Shown here piece after piece: positions 61,208 to 64,000 of a stretch of DNA of 64,000 nucleotides (within the stretch, counting starts at the first letter, position 1; each line of letters opens with the position of its first letter). This DNA comes from Trebouxia sp. TZW2008 (taxonomy: Eukaryota > Chlorophyta > Trebouxiophyceae > Trebouxiales > Trebouxiaceae): the NCBI GenBank assembly GCA_002118135.1, contig BDIU01000045.1, positions 186,001 through 250,000 on the forward strand, written 5' to 3'. The notes below the pieces were generated by a model. It saw only the letters and a list, made by a program, of their open reading frames with translations, ran no database searches and was not told where the DNA came from. Position numbers and translations under genes: made by a program.

Positions 61208-61979
61208 GGTTGTGGTGGTGATGATGGTATTTGTGCTTGTTGGTGTTGTTGTTGCATGTGATATAGCAGCACATGCAGCTGCCAAGACACTGTTTACTGA
61301 CACAAGACACCTGAGCTGCATGTCAAGGTTGGCATGCTCAGCCAGCCTGATATAACCTGCTCACGCCACAATGCATCCTTGCAGGAAGAGATGGAGACAC
61401 TGTTAGGGAAAGCTTGCAAGCAGGCCAGCAGCAGCTTGCATCAGATGAGCACAGTTCTGGCTGCAGACAACAGCCGCCGTGTGTGCAGTGTATCCATCAC
61501 GCACATGCTGTGTCCAGATTTGCTTCGCCAGCTGGACATGACCGTCACTTGCCTTGACAATGTGCCCATCATCCTAGAGCGGACCTTGCAGCTTGGGCGA
61601 GAGAATGAGTTCTTCTTTGAAGTGAGTCCCTCATCATTTACTAGCACTGTCTCAGGAGCTCTTGCAATAGCATTGCAAGTGTCACCCATCAGATAATCAG
61701 GAATGCCTGAAGACATGGCAGGGCCGCTAGCTTTTGCTGGTATCGTGCATTGCCATGCTCAAATCACCATGACATTGACACTCAATTCAACAGCAGGCAT
61801 GTCTTAAAAGCGTGGCGGCACAACCAGCTGTTGCGGACCGTTGATGTGCATTGCCTTGTGCAAATTATGACGATGTGTCACAGGAGTGGGAGAAGCGCAA
61901 GACCCAGTGGAGAAGCACTCTGCAGAAAATCAGCTCACAAGGTGGAGGCAGCAGGCGATACAACAGGGCATTGTCATAA
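34677..61979 (+). CDS. Giant two-domain cNMP-binding/ankyrin ion channel with central EF-hands
   Basis: One polypeptide of about 3,346 residues with two Shaker-type 6-TM units. Exon ends: 34677-35504, 35883-36014, 36394-36493, 36864-36999, 37479-37723, 38522-38810, 39361-39722, 39999-40131, 40392-40568, 40998-41318, 41670-41789, 42121-42454, 42823-42942, 43224-43423, 43761-44000, 44374-44460, 44739-44942, 45206-45469, 45812-45956, 46219-46313, 46641-46748, 47162-47457, 47856-48022, 48460-48649, 48756-49483, 49657-49875, 50252-50350, 50537-50777, 51181-51347, 51670-51846, 52214-52310, 52530-52705, 53053-53164, 53444-53589, 53829-54057, 54471-54601, 54864-54980, 55273-55419, 55754-55858, 56184-56327, 56673-56807, 57158-57313, 57749-57900, 58216-58319, 58628-58791, 59431-59607, 59870-60012, 60263-60389, 60908-61129, 61385-61621, 61884-61979. 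Every junction keeps phase and the total is divisible by three, which argues for one gene. Residues 1-480 are Ser/Pro-rich and probably cytosolic. Two adjacent genes remain possible until a transcript spans 47500-52300. Confidence 0.75.
37012..37107. repeat. Dispersed repeat copy in channel intron 4
   Basis: Similar to 27897-27990 (shared blocks GAAAAGAAGCAAGAAAA, TAGGCATCATGA, AGAGGCAGCC, ATTGCTGCTTCCAAAGC). It begins just after the GC donor that ends exon 4. Confidence 0.5.
38522..41789 (+). other. Domain I of the giant channel: S1-S6 and pore
   Basis: S1 is about LRVFLCLYEVVMLPMRLAF (exon 38522-38810), S2 about WLWLDVLSDLGFLLDLCLLLL (39361-39722), S3 CLPADLLACCMMYLPIIF with a weak S4 MQILRLNRISKLHQFFRA (40392-41318). 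S5 is AAFKFAVLVLGVAHWVGCLFY, and the turret has NYNCTNNGT (a possible N-glycosylation site). The pore reads VTLYKGLNGISNLGYDPVVP and S6 FSIFVMFSQVGLEAYILGTL. S2-S3 is interrupted by a long Ser/Gln-rich insertion. The family filter TVGYGD is altered to NLGYDP. Confidence 0.82.
39111..39470 (+). repeat. Tandem copies (119-120 bp x3) of the domain I S2 exon start
   Basis: Copies begin at about 39111, 39231 and 39350, each with the acceptor TCTGCCGxGCAG followed by codons for CI(R/Q)xFGxTTQHTWLWL-type sequence and a pyrimidine-rich intron piece. A more decayed copy may precede at about 39045. Only the third copy continues into the S2 helix and S2-S3 loop. Confidence 0.8.
42121..45956 (+). other. 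Domain I C-linker, cNMP-binding-like fold and ankyrin repeats
   Basis: C-linker YCETRGLPPDLQQRLLSYFEF leads into a cNBD: LFKGCNLQFLSQLMLKLRE, LMPGETLIRAGDMSRELAFV, GEIAFFMGIAQPRTFQARS, TLLVISKFDYEELV. The phosphate-binding cassette keeps GE and an Arg. Ankyrin repeats follow: DYDGRTTLHLAALEGNVKVL, RWGHTPLQHAVSRRH, DYDQRTAFHIAARRG, RWGATPLQDALLGGH, DYDGRTALHLAATEGQ, RWKGTPLMAALRNGH. Introns cut most repeats at the same point (phase 2, between DR and WG), a sign of exon duplication. Confidence 0.82.
43677..44100 (+). repeat. Copies of both edges of the first ankyrin exon
   Basis: The exon start (GACCAAGAACATTGTCCAAGCAGCTGTGC, 43761 on) is echoed at about 43681-43713, and 21-bp unit CTGTGCTGAAAACCTATGAT repeats between them. 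The exon end with its donor (AATGTCAGAGACAGGTGAG) is echoed at about 44069-44088. Confidence 0.6.
47709..48022 (+). repeat. Tandemly duplicated exon (copies 47709-47832 and 47856-48022)
   Basis: Both copies follow a TGCTGCAG acceptor and stay open: copy A reads VSVENHQHAEQKEVPPTF..., copy B VSVWKTTSRLDKGSSKEVPPTF..., then the shared VVAQ(R/G)VQEL. Copy A ends at a good donor (AT|GTAAGTG) but in phase 2, which fits neither copy B nor the next exon. Copy B fits both neighbours. Confidence 0.75.
49657..51846 (+). other. EF-hand linker between the two channel domains
   Basis: Exon 49657-49875 ends with the loop DLDKNGNVELAD (position 12 Asp instead of Glu). Exon 51670-51846 holds two loops, DSNGNGTLDSRE and DSNKDRRIAFDE, both with Asp at 1 and Glu at 12. 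They lie about residues 2064-2075, 2251-2262 and 2294-2305. Between them are Ser-rich segments and short basic blocks (LVEKFRRARD, LLSLKRMFHE). Calcium binding is predicted from loop sequence. Confidence 0.8.
52530..54980 (+). other. Domain II of the giant channel: S1-S6 and pore
   Basis: S1 SLFLFWWDAMIRWLAVAFFI, S2 VLDFLLVMDIVLQFFRAY, S3 FLVDFLAACPYDLLV, S4 WVRIPKLLRLHRVVVWYQ with Arg/Lys at spacing three to four, S5 RFLIPIMLGACHIMACVLWYV. The pore helix YLLCYYWMVATLTTNG is strongly conserved, then QVGDMTP, and S6 reads MLFTCVAMVLSLTIFAYILGE. The filter is TTNGQVGD where potassium and HCN channels have TT(V/I)GYGD: Tyr is lost and one residue inserted. S6 exon probably ends at a GC donor (54981). 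Confidence 0.88.
55273..60389 (+). other. Domain II C-linker, cNMP-binding-like fold and ankyrin repeats
   Basis: C-linker FVANRNLPLALKEDISRHLEG; cNBD with IFEGCNDNFLDSLSILLHE, SPDSYLFRMNDVSRELYIVA, GGKVELLIEQDDQ, GEMGFFFGMRHITHARAQST. Ankyrin repeats: DYHQRTALHLAASFGHISMV, RYNGTPIMDAVRHKH, DYNQRTPLHLAASNGHTHIV, GAGNTALMDAIRHSHKEVQA, DCDQRTALHVAASRGRAEVA, RWGATPLQDAYLSGDKV. Layout and exon borders mirror domain I, so the two halves arose by duplication of a channel-cNBD-ankyrin gene. Confidence 0.85.
59237..59607 (+). repeat. Tandemly duplicated ankyrin exon (59237-59415 and 59431-59607)
   Basis: About 120 bp nearly identical: both read QLNAVDGAGNTALMDAIRHS then HKEVQAALRAAGAN. The second copy continues into LCLAAAENDTATLE and fits the next exon. 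The first has its own acceptor (59236) and a GTAAGC donor (59413), but only 17 bases separate them from the second acceptor, so both cannot be spliced in together. Confidence 0.8.
60741..60965 (+). repeat. Three tandem copies of an exon start, about 82-bp unit
   Basis: GGCACCAGAAGGTxGCTxGGCGGCAxxAGAAGGTxCAGCA occurs at about 60752, 60835 (diverged) and 60919. The last copy is the coding start of exon 60908-61129 (RHQKVARRQEKVQH). The earlier copies carry stop codons or lack frame. Confidence 0.75.
61138..61215. repeat. (GTT)n microsatellite in the channel gene
   Basis: More than twenty GTT units in the intron after exon 60908-61129, beginning about 8 bases past the donor. Frames through it read as runs of Cys, Asn, Gln or Thr and are not genes. 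Confidence 0.95.
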
Positions 61980-62828
61980 ATGTTCTGGGCGCTCATGACA
62001 TGCCAACACCTCTTTGACTCATGCCAAAACCTGTATCATCCTACGACACATGCATTGTCGCTCGACAGCACAGAAAGACAACAGCATAGCTGGCTAACAG
62101 CTTTTGAGCTGGAGGCTATGGCTGATGTGTGGCATGACTGTGCTTGTCAGAGCCCAATACCTGCAGCTTTTGTTTCTGCCTGCATTCCTGCTGGTTTTGC
62201 TTGTCAATATGAAGCTGTTGCGTGCACTCATTATTGCAGGGATGCTGTCACTGCTTATTCATACAGACTGTTCTGCTCTGCGACTAGGTCAAGCTGTTTC
62301 ATTACTCTTTCTGCGCAATTGGCTTGTACTGGTAGCCCTGCCTGTCAACTCTATGCCTTGCTGTGATGTGAGTGCAGTGCAAGAAGCGCAATTTAATTAT
62401 TGCTGATCGCACTGCCAGCGGTATTCAGAGAACTGGTAAACAATTGCTTTGCAACTTCAAATGGACGTGAGTGTGTGCAGTCTGTGACATGAAGCCGGAC
62501 TGTACTAGTTCACACAAATGCACAGCGTAGCGCGACAATGGTCTTAAAATTTGAAAGAAGTGTGTAGACAGAAGCTAAATTGTCGAATTCACAGCCAATT
62601 ATCAAAATAGGCAACTTCGCTGTGTGTCCGTTCTTCTTGGCACGCATAAGCTGGTGTCGGTGAAGCAAAAGCTCGACGTTAGGGCGCTACTTTAGCTGAT
62701 CGTGGGAATACTGAGCTTTCAACTCATCGCAGCGACGCTTGTCGAGGAGCTAAACGACACAGACCCGGTCTGCGCTTCAGGAGTGTCATCAGCCATCTCA
62801 AACACCTGAGCTTCTGTCAACAGCCAAA
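61980..62828. other. Intergenic, giant channel to RAB1
   Basis: 849 bp between genes on the same strand: channel 3' UTR and RAB1 promoter. Two overlapping open frames (about 61980-62406) have hydrophobic composition but no family features. Confidence 0.45.
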
Positions 62829-64000
62829 ATGAACCCTGAATAGTGAGTAAATGCAACCTGTCGCATCTGAACTGTTGTGCAAAGTGACAGCTGCTGCATT
62901 GGCTTAATCATACTGGCTGCTGCTCTCTATGCAAGTTTTCACTCGGGTGCTAACTTCCTGTTGTGTTGTGCTTTTATTGCAGCGATTATTTGTTCAAGGT
63001 AAGGTCGCCATGATGCTTGCTCACGCTCATTGGTATGCATCTGTTTTGGCTGATCTAAGCTGTAAGTCCTCTTTGCTTGCAGCTACTGCTGATTGGGGAC
63101 TCGGGTGTGGGCAAGTCTTGTCTGCTGTTGCGGTTCGCGGTACGTGTCCGTTCCACTGCAACACATGCTGTCGGTGCGAGCTGCAATTTTATGAACGTGT
63201 GACGCTGTCCCTGCAGGATGACACCTACACGGAGAGCTATATTTCGACCATCGGGGTTGACTTTGTAAGTGATCTTGCTTGTCAGTTGTAGCCTTTCCTG
63301 CCAGAGGATTTTCGCTCTCGATGCAGATTGCACAGTGTTGCAAATATCTCATCGAAAATTGCATTTGCAGAAAATCAGGACAGTGGAGCTAGATGGCAAG
63401 GTTATCAAGTTGCAAATCGTAAGCCTCAGGATTGTAGCAGAGCTGATGAGGGGCATGCTCAACAACGAACCAGCCACTGAGCATGATCTTGTCTGCAGTG
63501 GGACACAGCAGGACAGGAACGTTTCAGGACAATCACCAGCAGTTATTACAGAGGCGCCCATGGCATCATTGTGAGTCCATTGTAGTCAGTTTGCACGGCA
63601 CTGGTGTTGCTGTTCCAGCACATTTACCAGGACGCCTTTGATGCAGGTTGTTTACGACGTGACAGATCAGGAGAGCTTCAACAATGTCAAGCAATGGCTC
63701 AATGAGATTGACCGATATGCAAATGAGAATGTCAACAAGCTGCTTGTGGGCAACAAGAGTGACCTGACAGCAAAGAAAGTAGTGGATTTCCAGACAGCAA
63801 AGGTCAGCAGGAGATCTGCTGTGATTGGCCATCAGGCTTCCTGCTGTGTCAGATAGCATGTCCTGATGCCTGCAACAAGTGAAAAAGCGCAAAGCGGCTG
63901 CAGCATGTGATGCATCAAGAAGTGCGTTGCCTGTAGTACTAAGCAAAACTGCCCATTCTGACTCTATACATTTGCATCATAATGGTCAAATTTGGCTACT
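62829..64000 (+). CDS. RAB1/YPT1-type small GTPase, 3' end beyond window
   Basis: Ras-superfamily switch controlling ER-to-Golgi vesicle tethering, the usual substrate of TRAPP (see TRAPPC2 at 3909). Exons: 62829-62842, 62983-62998, 63083-63139, 63217-63264, 63371-63418, 63499-63570, 63647-63802; 137 codons so far. MNPEYDYLFK start is typical of plant RABD. P-loop GDSGVGKS at residues 15-22, effector region [13 protein letters not shown] with Thr40, [30 protein letters not shown] with Gln67, [20 protein letters not shown], and NKSD at 121-124. A good donor ends the last seen exon; the SAK motif and prenylated C-terminus lie outside. Identity with Rab1 is very high. Confidence 0.95.

Noticed and set aside
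61056..61321. Frames reading poly-Asn, poly-Gln, poly-Thr or poly-Cys
   Set aside because: Translation of the GTT microsatellite in an intron.
1..64000. tRNA, rRNA, snRNA genes and CRISPR-like arrays
   Set aside because: No cloverleaf with a proper T-arm, no rRNA-like blocks and no regularly spaced short repeats with unique spacers were seen by eye; a covariance-model scan was not possible.

Overview
This is nuclear DNA of a eukaryote, very probably a green alga (Chlorophyta, perhaps a trebouxiophyte). Every recognisable gene is split by many short spliceosomal introns (about 80-500 bp, GT-AG and some GC-AG), base composition is near 50% G+C, and several proteins are of plant type: OEP61 (chloroplast-envelope/ER Hsp70 docking protein), plant-like PEX3 and MED4, an AMT-family ammonium transporter, and cNMP-binding/ankyrin channels. 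No bacterial operons, CRISPR array, rRNA or convincing tRNA were seen. Gene models were built by hand from splice signals, reading phase and family motifs; most close without a frame conflict.

Layout. 1-3582 (-): organellar-type PPR protein, 3' end outside the window. 3909-4527 (+): TRAPPC2. 5194-6435 (+): EMAPII/OB-fold tRNA-binding protein, convergent with 6505-7964 (-): organellar-type elongation factor P. 8452-10915 (-): PEX3. 11061-12895 (-): one or two poorly resolved membrane-protein genes. 13457-14919 (+): Mediator subunit 4. 16099-20226 (-): ammonium transporter. 21450-22429 (-): membrane-anchored RING protein. 22851-26923 (-): RCC1-repeat protein. 27188-27865 (+): divergent histone H3 variant. 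29284-32338 (-): OEP61. 32587-34057 (-): ULP1-type SUMO protease. 34677-61979 (+): one giant 51-exon gene. 62829 to the end (+): RAB1/YPT1 GTPase, 3' end outside the window.

The outstanding feature is the giant gene. Its exons chain in phase for about 3,350 codons and encode two complete six-transmembrane channel units in one polypeptide. Each unit carries its own cyclic-nucleotide-binding-like domain and ankyrin array, and a three-EF-hand, Ser/Pro-rich linker joins them. Both pore loops are recognisable but neither keeps the canonical TVGYG potassium filter (domain I reads NLGYDP, domain II TTNGQVGD). The predicted assembly is a pseudo-tetramer of two subunits gated by voltage, calcium and a nucleotide-type ligand.

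A second theme is structural. Many exons have decayed or intact tandem copies of their own splice-site edges lying in the adjacent intron (PPR, AMT, and at least five places in the channel gene). Six introns have probable GC donors, and one intron begins inside a Tc1/mariner-like MITE. Together these suggest a genome where short tandem duplications across splice sites are frequent.

Several genes share short divergent promoters (PPR/TRAPPC2, RCC1/H3, ULP1/channel, the 12895 gene/MED4). Functionally the window mixes secretory traffic (TRAPPC2, RAB1), organelle biogenesis and translation (PEX3, OEP61, EF-P, PPR), chromatin and transcription (H3 variant, MED4), ubiquitin/SUMO control, and nutrient and ion transport. 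It reads as ordinary euchromatin, not a mobile island.
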